Source: Actinomycetales bacterium UBA1383 (GTDB taxonomy: Bacteria; Actinomycetota; Actinomycetes; Actinomycetales; Actinomycetaceae). From it: a stretch of 64,000 nucleotides of DNA. Both the position numbers and the translations under genes were made by a program. Each line of letters opens with the position of its first letter. The stretch's first letter is position 1. The notes beneath the pieces were generated by a model, which saw nothing but the letters and a program-made list of their open reading frames with translations, was not told where the DNA came from and did no database searches. Of the stretch, positions 8,730 to 17,488 are shown one piece after another. The stretch lies in contig DBQX01000046.1 of assembly GCA_002305415.1 (NCBI GenBank), forward strand, positions 95,202-159,201, read 5' to 3'.

Positions 8730-9500
8730 ATGAACGCTTCCGCGCGACGCAGCCGCCACGCACCCACCGTCCTCGTCATGCTGGCCCTGCTCCTCACGGC
8801 GGCGCTCTACGCGCTCGTGAGTCCTGCGGCGGACGCACAGGCCGGCTCGGCCGCGGACGTCGAGGCCGGCGAGAAGCTCTTCCAGGCCAACTGCGCCACC
8901 TGCCACGGGCAGGCGGGCGAGGGCACCGACATCGGTCCGTCCCTGATCGGCGTGGGCGCCGCCTCCGCCCACTTCCAGGTGAGCACCGGCCGGATGCCGA
9001 TGGCCGCGAACTCCGCCCAGGCGCCGCGGAAGCCCCCGGTCTTCGACGAGGAGCAGACACGGCAACTCGCCGCCTTCGTCGGCTCACTCGGCCCCGGTCC
9101 CGAGATTCCCTCGGCAGAGGCGGTCGACCCGGCGCTCGGCGACCCGGCCAACGGCATGCAACTGTTCCGGACGAACTGCGCGATGTGCCACAACGCCGTG
9201 GGTGCGGGCGGCGCGCTGTCCGAGGGCAAGTACGCCCCGCCGCTCTACGACTCGACCCCCACCCAGATCTACGAGGCCATGATCACCGGCCCGCAGGCGA
9301 TGCCGGTCTTCAACGAGGCCTCCATCACCCCCGAGGGAAAGCGGGACATCATCGCCTACCTCATGGAGCAGCGCGAGACCACACCCGGTGGCCTCTCCCT
9401 CGGATCCCTCGGGCCTGTGAGCGAGGGACTGTGGGCGTGGATCCTCGGGCTCGGCTCCCTCATCGGTATCGCCGTCTGGATCGGAGCGAAGTCCTCATGA
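8730..9500 (+). CDS. qcrC: diheme cytochrome c subunit of the bc1 complex
   Basis: Passes electrons from the Rieske protein directly to the Cu-A site of the oxidase, replacing a soluble cytochrome c, as known for actinobacterial bc1-aa3 supercomplexes. The 256 residues contain an N-terminal membrane segment (about 11-31), two heme-c sites (CATCH at 55-59 and CAMCH at 150-154), distal Met candidates in GRMPMA and QAMPVF, and a C-terminal membrane anchor at about 232-252. The gene starts 16 bases after ctaE and its stop overlaps the qcrA start (ATGA). Confidence 0.95.
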   Translation: MNASARRSRHAPTVLVMLALLLTAALYALVSPAADAQAGSAADVEAGEKLFQANCATCHGQAGEGTDIGPSLIGVGAASAHFQVSTGRMPMAANSAQAPRKPPVFDEEQTRQLAAFVGSLGPGPEIPSAEAVDPALGDPANGMQLFRTNCAMCHNAVGAGGALSEGKYAPPLYDSTPTQIYEAMITGPQAMPVFNEASITPEGKRDIIAYLMEQRETTPGGLSLGSLGPVSEGLWAWILGLGSLIGIAVWIGAKSS

Positions 9501-10531
9501 GCGACCACCATCAGCTTCAACGGCGCACGGACGCCGAGGGGTTCGAGAACCCGGGGCTCGAACCCCACCGGCCGCGGCTCAGCGACCGGGACCCGGCGGC
9601 GGCGAAACGGGTCGAACTGCAGGTCGTTGCCCTGTTCGGCGTCTCGGTGCTCGCCTCCATCGTGGGGGTCGCCGGCTTCTTCCTCTTCCCCGCAGGCGTG
9701 TCGCTCGGCACGCTGCGCGTCGGTAACACGGTGCTCGGGGTCGGCCTCGGGCTTGGCTTCCTCGGTATCGGGCTCGGCGCCATCCACTGGGCCAAGGCGC
9801 TCATGAACACCACCGAACAGGTGGAGGAACGACACCCGCTGCGGAGCGACCCGGCGACGAGAGCCGCCGCCGTCGCGGCCCTCGAGGCCGGACTCGACGA
9901 CACCCGCATCGCGCGTCGCCCGCTCCTGAAGGGCGCCCTCGCCTCGGCGCTCGTTTTCGCGCCCCTGCCCGTGCTGGTTCCCCTGGTCGGAAACCTCACC
10001 CCTGACTGGGACATCTCCCGCTTCGCCCGGACCGCATGGCGTAACAAACCGGAGGGCGCCCCGGGACGTCGCCTCGCGACGGACCCCGACGACGTGCCCA
10101 TCCGGGCCGCCGACGTGACCAACGGCTCGGTGTTCCACGTCATCCCGCACCGCCTCGGGGAGTTGGAGGGCGAGGAGGAGTTCCTCAACGAGAAGGCCAA
10201 GGCGGTGGTCCTCCTCGTGCGAATGGATCCGTCCGAGATGACCATCTCGCCCGGCCGGGAGGACTGGTCCTACCACGGCATCATCGCCTTCTCGAAGGTG
10301 TGCACCCATGTCGGGTGTCCTGTGGCCCTCTACGAGCAGAACACGAAGCACCTGCTCTGCCCCTGCCACCAGTCGACGTTCGACCTCGCGAACGAGGCGC
10401 GGGTGATCTTCGGCCCCGCCAACCGGCCCCTCCCGCAACTGCCGATCTCGGTCGACGACGAGGGCTACCTCATCGCGACGTCCGACTTCACCGAACCTGT
10501 CGGCCCGAGCTACTGGGAGCGCCTGAAGTGA
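9497..10531 (+). CDS. qcrA: Rieske iron-sulfur subunit of the bc1 complex
   Basis: Carries electrons from menaquinol to QcrC through a 2Fe-2S cluster. 344 residues. The N-terminal half has hydrophobic spans near residues 40-60, 75-95 and 145-165, matching the three-pass actinobacterial QcrA. Cluster ligands are CTHVGC at 269-274 and CPCHQS at 288-293. Start ATG 9497 overlaps the qcrC stop by four bases, and its own stop overlaps the qcrB GTG, so the set is translationally coupled. Confidence 0.95.
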   Translation: MSDHHQLQRRTDAEGFENPGLEPHRPRLSDRDPAAAKRVELQVVALFGVSVLASIVGVAGFFLFPAGVSLGTLRVGNTVLGVGLGLGFLGIGLGAIHWAKALMNTTEQVEERHPLRSDPATRAAAVAALEAGLDDTRIARRPLLKGALASALVFAPLPVLVPLVGNLTPDWDISRFARTAWRNKPEGAPGRRLATDPDDVPIRAADVTNGSVFHVIPHRLGELEGEEEFLNEKAKAVVLLVRMDPSEMTISPGREDWSYHGIIAFSKVCTHVGCPVALYEQNTKHLLCPCHQSTFDLANEARVIFGPANRPLPQLPISVDDEGYLIATSDFTEPVGPSYWERLK

Positions 10532-12201
10532 GCAGCACCTCGAACGTCGAGACACCCGGCGGCCCCCGCGTGGCGAAGGCAGCGGACTACCTCGACCAGC
10601 GCACCACCATCGGCGTGGCCGTCAAGGCACTGGCCCGCAAGGTGTTCCCCGACCACTGGTCGTTCCTCATCGGCGAGATCGCACTCTTCTCGTTCGTGAC
10701 GCTCGTCCTCACCGGGGTTTTCCTCGCCCTGTACTTCGACCCGTCGATGGCCGAGACTCACTACCCGGAGGACGCACTCCCGGTGACGATGCAGGGCGTC
10801 GAGATGTCGCGCGCCTACGCCTCCGTCCTGAACATCTCCTTCCACGTGACGGGTGGCCTGCTGATGCGGCAGATCCACCACTGGGCGGCGCTCCTCTTCA
10901 TGGCCGCGGCCGTGACCCACATGATGCGCGTCTTCTTCACCGGTGCGTTCCGGAAGCCGCGTGAGCTCAACTGGCTGATCGGCCTCGGCATGCTGCTCCT
11001 GGGCCTCGTGGCGGGCCTCACCGGCTACTCGCTGCCGGACGACGTGCTCTCCGGCAACGGTCTGCGCATCACCGAGGGCATCACCCGGTCCCTCCCGATC
11101 CTCGGGTCCTGGAGCTCGCTCGCGATCTTCGGGGGCGAGTTCCCCGGGACCACGGTCATCCCCCGGTTCTTCACACTCCACATCCTGCTGATCCCGGGCC
11201 TCATCATCGCCCTCGTGTCCGCGCACCTCTTCCTGATGGTGCTCCAGAAGCACACCCAGTTCCCCGGCCCCGGGCGAACCAACCAGAACGTCGTCGGCTA
11301 CCCCCTGTTCCCCATCTACATCGCCAAGATGGGCGGCAACTTCTTCATCGTCTTCGGCGTCCTCGCCCTGATGGGCGGCCTTCTCTCCATCAACCCGGTG
11401 TGGAACTACGGTCCGTACGATCCCTCACCCGTCTCCGCCGGATCGCAGCCTGACTGGTACATGCTGTTCCTCGACGGCGCGCTGCGACTGATGTCCGGAT
11501 TCGCCGAGGTGGTGATCTTCGGCTTCACGCTGTCGCTCAACGTGATCATCCCGGCGATGGTGGTGCCCGGTATCCTCTTCGGCTTCCTGGCGCTCTACCC
11601 GTTCATCGAGGCTGCCGCGACGCGCGACCGCAGGGAGCACCACCTCCTCGACCGCCCGCGGAACGTGCCGGTCCGGACCGCGCTGGGAGTGGCGCTGCTG
11701 ACGGTCTTCATCCTGCTGGCCGCGGCGGGAGGCCTCGACCTGATCGCCACGCACTTCCACCTCGACGTGTTCCACGTCGTGTGGTTCTTCCGGATCGCGG
11801 TGTTCGTCCTTCCGGTGACCGCCTTCATCCTCACCAAGCGCATCGCGCTCGCCCTCCAACGCCGTGATCGCGAACTCGTGCTCCACGGTCACGAGACCGG
11901 CAGGCTGGTCCAGCTCGAGAACGGCGAGTTCAAGGAGGTCCACCGTCCGTTGACGCCCCACGAGCGCTGGATCCTCGTGTCCTATCCGGACAACAAGCCC
12001 CTGGAAATCGAGCCGGCGGAGGACGCGAACGGTATCCCGCGACCTGGCTACAGGAAGGATCGCCGGCGCCAGCGCCTCTCGCAGTTCTTCTACGAGGACC
12101 GCGTTGAGCCCGTCACACCCGCCGAACTCGAGGCCGCACAGAGCGGTCACGGGACACTCCCTGCGGCGGAGCGGCCCGCGCTGGAGGGTGCCGTCCGCTG
12201 A
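10528..12201 (+). CDS. qcrB: cytochrome b subunit of the bc1 complex
   Basis: The menaquinol-oxidising membrane subunit. 557 residues, longer than proteobacterial cytochrome b because of the C-terminal extension typical of actinobacteria (about the last 130 residues are hydrophilic). The heme-ligand region shows HVTGGLLMRQIHHWAALLF and AAVTHMMRVFFTGAFRKPRE, and helix D includes TLHILLIPGLIIALVSAHLF. The Qo motif is PVWNYGPYDP rather than the proteobacterial PEWY. It begins with GTG at 10528, overlapping the qcrA stop, and is the last gene of the operon. Confidence 0.95.
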   Translation: MSSTSNVETPGGPRVAKAADYLDQRTTIGVAVKALARKVFPDHWSFLIGEIALFSFVTLVLTGVFLALYFDPSMAETHYPEDALPVTMQGVEMSRAYASVLNISFHVTGGLLMRQIHHWAALLFMAAAVTHMMRVFFTGAFRKPRELNWLIGLGMLLLGLVAGLTGYSLPDDVLSGNGLRITEGITRSLPILGSWSSLAIFGGEFPGTTVIPRFFTLHILLIPGLIIALVSAHLFLMVLQKHTQFPGPGRTNQNVVGYPLFPIYIAKMGGNFFIVFGVLALMGGLLSINPVWNYGPYDPSPVSAGSQPDWYMLFLDGALRLMSGFAEVVIFGFTLSLNVIIPAMVVPGILFGFLALYPFIEAAATRDRREHHLLDRPRNVPVRTALGVALLTVFILLAAAGGLDLIATHFHLDVFHVVWFFRIAVFVLPVTAFILTKRIALALQRRDRELVLHGHETGRLVQLENGEFKEVHRPLTPHERWILVSYPDNKPLEIEPAEDANGIPRPGYRKDRRRQRLSQFFYEDRVEPVTPAELEAAQSGHGTLPAAERPALEGAVR

Positions 12202-12330
12202 GCGCCGAGCGCCCCCTGGGAGCCCCGGCCAGCCAGCCGCGCCTCGCCCCCCGGGATGCCCGTCCGCCGGCGTCCCACTAATCTGGAATGGTCCCCGACC
12301 ATCCGCCGACACGCCCACAGAGGAGCACAC

Positions 12331-12954
12331 ATGACGGTCTACACGCTTCCCGACCTGCCCTACGACTACGCGGCACTCGAACCCCACATCAGCGCGAAGA
12401 TCATGCAGCTGCACCACGACAAGCACCACAAGGCATACGTGGACGGCGCCAACACCGCGCTGGAGAAGCTCGCCGCCGCACGCGAGTCCGGCGACTTCGC
12501 CACCGTTCCCAAGCTCGAGAAGGACCTGGCGTTCAACCTCGGCGGCCACATCAACCACTCGATCTTCTGGCAGAACCTGTCCCCCACTGGCGGTGGGGAG
12601 CCGGAGGGTGAGGTGGCCGCGGCGATCGCGGACTCGTTCGGATCCTTCGCCGGTTTCAAGGGCCAGTTCGACGCCGCCGCAACCTCGATCCAGGGTTCGG
12701 GCTGGGCCATCCTGGCGTACGACTCGATCTCCGGGAGGCTGGTGACGTTCCAGCTCTTCGACCAGCAGGGCAACGTGCCCGTCGGCACCGTGCCCCTGCT
12801 GCAGCTCGACATGTGGGAGCACGCGTTCTACCTCGACTACCTGAATGTCAAGGCTGACTACGTCAAGGCCTTCTGGAACATCGTCAACTGGGAGGATGTC
12901 GCCGCGCGCCTCAGCCGGGCGACGGCGCAGGCGTCCGGTCTGATCGTGCCGTGA
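12331..12954 (+). CDS. sodA: superoxide dismutase (Fe/Mn)
   Basis: Converts superoxide to hydrogen peroxide and oxygen. 207 residues, normal for the family. Metal ligands are in LHHDKHHKAYVDGAN, GGHINHSIFW, and LDMWEHAFYLDY (Asp and His); the gateway segment QGSGWAILAYD is also present. Start ATG 12331 has AGAGGAGC upstream. A TAATCT box at 12279-12284 would give a leader of about 40 bases. It is its own unit inside the respiratory gene region and ends at a strong hairpin. Metal choice cannot be decided by eye. Confidence 0.95.
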   Translation: MTVYTLPDLPYDYAALEPHISAKIMQLHHDKHHKAYVDGANTALEKLAAARESGDFATVPKLEKDLAFNLGGHINHSIFWQNLSPTGGGEPEGEVAAAIADSFGSFAGFKGQFDAAATSIQGSGWAILAYDSISGRLVTFQLFDQQGNVPVGTVPLLQLDMWEHAFYLDYLNVKADYVKAFWNIVNWEDVAARLSRATAQASGLIVP

Positions 12955-12973
12955 CGCACGCCTGATCACGCGA

Positions 12974-13006
12974 GAGGGGCCCCCGCCACTGTGGTGGGGG
13001 CCCCTC
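12974..13006. terminator. bidirectional terminator between sodA and ctaF
   Basis: A 16-base arm (GAGGGGCCCCCGCCAC) and its near-exact complement, with one G:T pair, form a GC-rich hairpin between the two convergent genes. Confidence 0.75.
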
Positions 13007-13019
13007 ATCCGTGGATCGG

Positions 13020-13487
13020 TCAGTGCGCGTGCTGGCCGCGGGAGAACTCGAAGATCTGGCCCACGAGCCCGATGAGTCCCAGCATCACTCCCGGCACGAT
13101 GATCCAGAAGCCGATTGCCAGGCCGAGGAAGATGAGCGCCGTGGCAAATCCGAGGACCAGCGGCCACCACGAGTGGGGCGAGAACACCCCGATCTCCCCG
13201 GTCCGTTGCGAGATCTCGCCGAGGGGGTCGTCCTCGGGACGCAGCTCGATGCGGCGCGACAGCACCCAGAGGTAGCCCGCGATGATACCGGCGAGCCCGG
13301 CCACCAGGTAGAACGCCGTCGTCCCGACCGGTTCGGCATCCGCGACGAACAGGTAGACGGTTCCCACGATCACGAAGAACACGAGCAGGCCCGCGAACAA
13401 CAGGAACTCGGCACGCAGCGGCGTGGCGTTCCGCCTGCTCACGCGGGAGTCCGCGGTGTCGGGGAGGGAGGGAGGGCGCACCGTCAC
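13020..13487 (-). CDS. ctaF: cytochrome c oxidase subunit IV (actinobacterial)
   Basis: Small accessory subunit of the actinobacterial aa3 oxidase. 155 residues with four hydrophobic spans: about 26-48, 55-75, 108-130 and 131-148. The SPHSWWPLVLGF segment before the third span is characteristic. Start GTG at 13487 overlaps the ctaD stop (GTGA), so it is the last member of ctaC-ctaD-ctaF. The stop is 13 bases from the terminator shared with sodA. Confidence 0.88.
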   Translation of the reverse strand: MTVRPPSLPDTADSRVSRRNATPLRAEFLLFAGLLVFFVIVGTVYLFVADAEPVGTTAFYLVAGLAGIIAGYLWVLSRRIELRPEDDPLGEISQRTGEIGVFSPHSWWPLVLGFATALIFLGLAIGFWIIVPGVMLGLIGLVGQIFEFSRGQHAH

Positions 13488-15175
13488 GACGTGATCCTTT
13501 CGTGCTGCACCAGGCTGAGGTTGTCGAGAGCCGCGACCTCGGGATGGTGGAGGTCGAAGGCGGGACGCTCCGAGCGGATGCGCGGGATGGAGGTGAAGTT
13601 GTGGCGCGGGACGGGGCAGGCGGTGGCCCACTCGAGCGACCCCCCGAAGCCCCACGGGTCGTCGACGAACACCGTCCGGGGACCGCGCTGGGTCTTGTAG
13701 AAGTTCCACAGGAATGGCAGGGTCGAGACCGCCGTGAGGACGGCCCCCACGGTGGACACCTGGTTCAGCAGTGTGAAGCCGTCCTCGACGAGGTAGTCGG
13801 CGTAGCGTCGCGGCATGCCCTCCACCCCGAGCCAGTGCTGGACGAGGAACGTGGTGTGGAACCCGATGAACAGCAGCCAGAAGTGGATCTTCCCGAGGCG
13901 TTCGTCGAGCATGCGGCCTGTCCACTTCGGCCACCAGAAGTAGAAGCCCGCGAACATCGCGAACACCACGGTCCCGAAGATCACGTAGTGGAAGTGGGCG
14001 ACCACGAAGTACGAGTCGTGCACGTGCCAGTCCATCGCGGGGCTGGCGAGGATCACGCCGGTCAGTCCGCCGAACAGGAACGTGAAGAGGAACCCGAGGG
14101 AGAAGAGCATGGGCGACTCGAAGGTGATCTTGCCCCGCCACATCGTGCCGAGCCAGTTGAACATCTTCACGCCCGTCGGCACGGCGATCGCCATCGTGAG
14201 CAGCGAGAAGAAGCCCAGCATCACGGCGCCCGTGGTGTACATGTGGTGCGCCCAGACCGAGATGGACAGCGCCGCGATGGCGATGGTCGCGAACACCAGC
14301 GTCTTGTACCCGAAGATCGGCTTGCGCGAGAAGACCGGGATCACCTCGGAGATGATCCCGAAGAACGGCAGCGCCAGGATGTAGACCTCCGGGTGCCCGA
14401 AGAACCAGAACAGGTGCTGGTAGAGAACCGGTCCCCCACTCTCCACCGCGAAGATGCCAGCGCCGAAGACACGGTCGAACAGGATCCCGAAGAGGGCGGC
14501 CGCCAGGACCGGGAAGGCCATCAGCACGAGGAGGGAGGTGATGAGGGTGTTCCAGGTGAAGATCGGCATCCGGAACATCGTCATGCCCGGGGCCCGCATC
14601 GTGATGATCGTCGCGATGAAGTTCACGGACCCGAAGATCGTGCCGAAACCGGTCATCGCGAGACCGGCGAGCCACAGGTTCACCCCCACCCCCGGCGTGT
14701 ACGCCGACAGGGAGAGGGGGACGTAGCCCGTCCACCCCATCGAGGCGGCACCTCCGGGCATGAGGAACCCGGCGACGGCGATGAGGCCGCCGAAGAGGAA
14801 CAGCCAGTACGCGAACATGTTGAGCCGCGGGAACGCGACGTCGGGTGCCCCGATCTGCAGCGGAACCATGATGTTGCCGAACGCCGTGAAGAGCGGCGTG
14901 GCGAACAGGAACAGCATGACCGTGCCATGCATGGTGAACAGCTGGTTGTACTGGTCCTTCGACTGCAGCAGCATCCCCGGGGCGAAGAGCTCGAACCGGA
15001 TGATCATCGCCATGATGCCCGCGAGGATGAAGAAGAAGAAGGCCGTGTACAGGTACATGTACCCGATGACCTTGTGGTCCGTGGAGGTGATCCACGAGAC
15101 GACGGTCTGGCCCAGCGACTGGCGTGAGGGTGCCAGCCCGGGGACGACCTCGACTCGGTCAATGGTGGCGGCCAT
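13484..15175 (-). CDS. ctaD: cytochrome c oxidase subunit I
   Basis: Catalytic heme-copper subunit of the aa3 oxidase; reduces O2 to water and pumps protons. 563 residues, 12 membrane spans. Ligands are visible: low-spin heme a at His83 (TMHGT) and His396; Cu-B at His261 (FGHPEVY) with the Tyr cross-link at 265 and at His310-His311 (WAHHMYTTG); heme a3 at His394 (AHFHYVIFG). The HPEVY motif with its Glu marks an A-type oxidase. ATG 15175 overlaps the ctaC stop by one base. Confidence 0.97.
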   Translation of the reverse strand: MAATIDRVEVVPGLAPSRQSLGQTVVSWITSTDHKVIGYMYLYTAFFFFILAGIMAMIIRFELFAPGMLLQSKDQYNQLFTMHGTVMLFLFATPLFTAFGNIMVPLQIGAPDVAFPRLNMFAYWLFLFGGLIAVAGFLMPGGAASMGWTGYVPLSLSAYTPGVGVNLWLAGLAMTGFGTIFGSVNFIATIITMRAPGMTMFRMPIFTWNTLITSLLVLMAFPVLAAALFGILFDRVFGAGIFAVESGGPVLYQHLFWFFGHPEVYILALPFFGIISEVIPVFSRKPIFGYKTLVFATIAIAALSISVWAHHMYTTGAVMLGFFSLLTMAIAVPTGVKMFNWLGTMWRGKITFESPMLFSLGFLFTFLFGGLTGVILASPAMDWHVHDSYFVVAHFHYVIFGTVVFAMFAGFYFWWPKWTGRMLDERLGKIHFWLLFIGFHTTFLVQHWLGVEGMPRRYADYLVEDGFTLLNQVSTVGAVLTAVSTLPFLWNFYKTQRGPRTVFVDDPWGFGGSLEWATACPVPRHNFTSIPRIRSERPAFDLHHPEVAALDNLSLVQHERITS

Positions 15176-16023
15176 CAGCCCTCCGCTCCTTCCGTCGGCT
15201 GCCCGTACCGGTTCAGCTCGTCGCCGAGCCGCCCGACGTTGCCCGCGTCGCGCAGCGCGGCCATCTCATCCTCGAACTCCGCCTCGGAGACCACCTCCAC
15301 GCGGAAGAGCATCTCGGAGTGGAACTCACCGCACATCTCCGCGCACTTGCCCATGTAGACGCCCTCCCGGGTGGGCGTCACCTGGAAGGTGTTGGTCCGT
15401 CCCGGGATCATGTCCGACTTGTAGAGGAAGGCGGGGATCCAGAAGGCGTGCTGCACGTCCCGCGACTTCACCTCGAACTGGATGTTCTGGTCCACGGGCA
15501 GGTAGAGGGTCGGAAGTTGCTCGGCCACGCCCTCCTCACCGGTGAGCGCCACACGCTCGCCGGAGTAGTACACGTCGTAGTCGAGGTAGTTGAAGTCCCA
15601 GCTCCACTGCTTCCCGTAGACCTCGATCGTCAGGTCGGGCTCCTCGCTCACGTCGAGGACATTGCCCACGGTCCGCTGGGAGAACACGAAGAGGACGCCG
15701 ACCATGACGATCGGGATGACGGTGTACATCAGCTCGAGGGGAACGTGGTACTGGAGCTGGACGGGAAGCTGGTTGTCGTCCTTGCGCTTGCGGTAGGCGA
15801 CGATCGCCCACAGCAGCAGGCCCCAGACGAGGACGCCGACGGCGAGGACCGCGATCCATGATCCGTTCCACAGGGCGATGAGCTCCCCGGTCCGGTTCGT
15901 CACGCCGGTATCGGACGGCAGGAATCCCGTGGAGACATCCGTGGCGCACCCGGACGCGACGAGCGCGACTCCAGCCGCAACCGCCGCCATCCTCCAGGGC
16001 CGGGAACGTGAGGGGGTTCGCAC
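15175..16023 (-). CDS. ctaC: cytochrome c oxidase subunit II (lipoprotein)
   Basis: Accepts electrons from QcrC at the binuclear Cu-A centre. The N-terminus has a lipobox (LVASGC near residue 27), then two membrane spans and an extracytoplasmic cupredoxin domain. Cu-A ligands are in CAEMCGEFHSEM near residue 225; KQWSWDFNY is the conserved aromatic electron-entry segment. Start GTG 16023 is chosen for GGAAGGTG seven bases upstream and the immediate lipoprotein signal; the frame is open a further 22 codons. First gene of ctaC-ctaD-ctaF, with a likely -10 box TAGGTC near 16055-16050. Confidence 0.94.
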   Translation of the reverse strand: MRTPSRSRPWRMAAVAAGVALVASGCATDVSTGFLPSDTGVTNRTGELIALWNGSWIAVLAVGVLVWGLLLWAIVAYRKRKDDNQLPVQLQYHVPLELMYTVIPIVMVGVLFVFSQRTVGNVLDVSEEPDLTIEVYGKQWSWDFNYLDYDVYYSGERVALTGEEGVAEQLPTLYLPVDQNIQFEVKSRDVQHAFWIPAFLYKSDMIPGRTNTFQVTPTREGVYMGKCAEMCGEFHSEMLFRVEVVSEAEFEDEMAALRDAGNVGRLGDELNRYGQPTEGAEG

Positions 16024-16052
16024 CGGGTTACACCTTCCGACGACAACCAGAC

Positions 16053-16067
16053 CTAGGACATTGGTCC
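16053..16067 (-). promoter_or_regulatory. inverted repeat over the ctaC promoter, shared with ctaE
   Basis: On the + strand CTAGGACATTGGTCC; it contains AGGAC-CATT-GGTCC and abuts the predicted -10 box of ctaC. It matches 13 of 15 bases of the motif upstream of ctaE. A repressor or activator common to both oxidase operons would fit, but no protein is known from this window. Confidence 0.4.
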
Positions 16068-16128
16068 TCGTCCCACAGCGTACAACCATCCGGTGTCACG
16101 CGCTGCGCCAGAATCGGGACGCCCCCGC

Positions 16129-17063
16129 TCACTCCACCGGCGGCACCCAGCCGACGATGTCAACCACGGCGGCGATCGCCGGCGTGCCACCGCTCGCGGG
16201 AATCAGCGTGACGACCCGCGAGCCGACGGGGCGCCCCACGAGGTCGTCGAAAACGGTCCCCGCACCGAGGCGGATCGCCTCGGGGGCGCCGAGGTCCCAT
16301 GTGGAACCCCCCGGGGTCCCGTCCCACCCCGTGGCCGCGAATGACACGACGACGGTCCCCGCCCCACCGACCGGCTCGCCGTCGCCCTCCGCGATCGTCG
16401 TCGTGGAGACCTCGGTGGGCGGAGCGCTCCCGGCCTTGACCTGGACGGTGGCCGGCCCGCCGAGCTCCCCGCCGACCGTCACGGGAAGGCCAGCGGCCTC
16501 CCCCGTCTCGCGGGCGTCAGGCTGGGCACTCACCGTGTCGGCGCCGAACGCGCCGAGGAGGTCGATGACGAAGACAAGGGTGTCGCCGGCGGCGATCCCG
16601 GCGTCCTCGTTCCCGTCGGGGTACCCGAGCTCGGAGGGCACCGACAGCAGCACGCGGTCGCCCACGTGGGTTCCGGGCAGACCCTCACGCCAGCCCTGGA
16701 TCACCATGTCGAGCGAGAACCCAGCGGGCTGCCCCCCGTGAACGAGTCGTTGAACGGCTCGTCGGCTCCCCAGACCTGACCGATGTAGTGCGCGACGACG
16801 TAGTCACCGGCGGAGATCTCCGTGCCGTCACCAGGCTCGAGGACGTCGACGGTCAGGTCGGTGGGCGCCTCCTGGTCACCGAACGTGAGCGTCGCGTCGC
16901 GCCCCCACACGCCCGCGACCCCGGGCAGCGAGTCCGTCGTCCCCGCGCCGCACGCCGCGAGCGCGACGGCCAGGGCGACGGGGGCGAGACGGATGAGCGA
17001 TCCCCGGGATGGATGCGGCCCCGCGCCCGGCAGGGCGGGCCGCCGGCCAGTGGAAGGAGTCAC
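16129..17063 (-). pseudogene. FKBP-type peptidyl-prolyl isomerase lipoprotein, frameshifted
   Basis: Proline isomerase expected on the outer face of the membrane. The upstream frame (17063 to about 16735) has a lipoprotein signal (ALAAC), then GDYVVAHYIGQVWG and FNDSFTGG; it then runs to a stop at 16701. The next frame continues QPAGFSLDMVIQGW and GLPGTHVGDRVLLSVPSELG, the rest of the FKBP fold, followed by a weaker second FKBP-like half to 16129. The break coincides with a run of six G (minus strand, 16732-16737); one more G would restore a single protein of about 310 residues. It could be a sequencing error or a young pseudogene. It lies three bases after erpA. Confidence 0.75.
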
Positions 17064-17086
17064 CGCTCAGTGGAAGGAGTCACCGC
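17048..17086. repeat. 19-bp tandem duplication at the erpA/FKBP junction
   Basis: CAGTGGAAGGAGTCACCGC occurs at 17048-17066 and again at 17068-17086. One copy encodes the last residues of ErpA (GDSFH); the other, read in another frame, provides the GTG start and first codons of the FKBP gene. Confidence 0.85.
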
Positions 17087-17417
17087 ACGCACACGAGCCG
17101 GCCGCGTTCGGGTTGTCGATGGTGAAGCCCTGCTGCTCGATGGTGTCCGCGAAGTCGATCGTGGCGCCGTCGAGGTAGGGGACGCTCATCCGGTCGACGA
17201 TCACCTCGACACCGCCGAACTCCCGGGTGGCGTCGCCGTCGAGGAAGCGCTCATCGAAGTAGAGCTGGTAGATCAGGCCCGAGCAGCCCCCGGGCTGGAC
17301 GGCGATCCGCAGGCGGAGGTCGTCGCGGCCCTCCTGTTCAAGGAGGCTCTTCACCTTGGCGGCGGCACCATCGGTCAGCACCACGTTGTGGGTCTTCGTC
17401 TCGTGCGTCTGTGTCAT
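17067..17417 (-). CDS. erpA: A-type iron-sulfur cluster carrier (HesB/IscA/ErpA family)
   Basis: Holds and delivers Fe-S clusters to apo-enzymes. 116 residues. The three conserved cysteines are in QPGGCSGLIYQ (residues 41-51) and SCACGDSFH at the C-terminus, so the cluster-binding pattern is complete. ATG 17417 follows AAGGAG; a TACCCT box lies further upstream. In M. tuberculosis the equivalent (Rv2204c) also lies between the oxidase genes and the glycerate kinase-like gene. Clients nearby could include QcrA or the [FeFe]-hydrogenase, but that is inference. Confidence 0.9.
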   Translation of the reverse strand: MTQTHETKTHNVVLTDGAAAKVKSLLEQEGRDDLRLRIAVQPGGCSGLIYQLYFDERFLDGDATREFGGVEVIVDRMSVPYLDGATIDFADTIEQQGFTIDNPNAAGSCACGDSFH

Positions 17418-17488
17418 GTCGGGTCTCCTTCCGGTAGGTACGAGGGTACGGTGCGGACGCACCCTTTGGCGAACAGGGATCCCGCAGG

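Noticed and set aside
12202..12330. Riboswitch before sodA
   Set aside because: The leader is short and shows only a -10 box and ribosome site; no conserved RNA fold was recognised.
13020..15095. Possible fusion of ctaD shadow frame to ctaF
   Set aside because: The upstream part is a shifted frame of ctaD; only the last 155 residues are real, with their own GTG.
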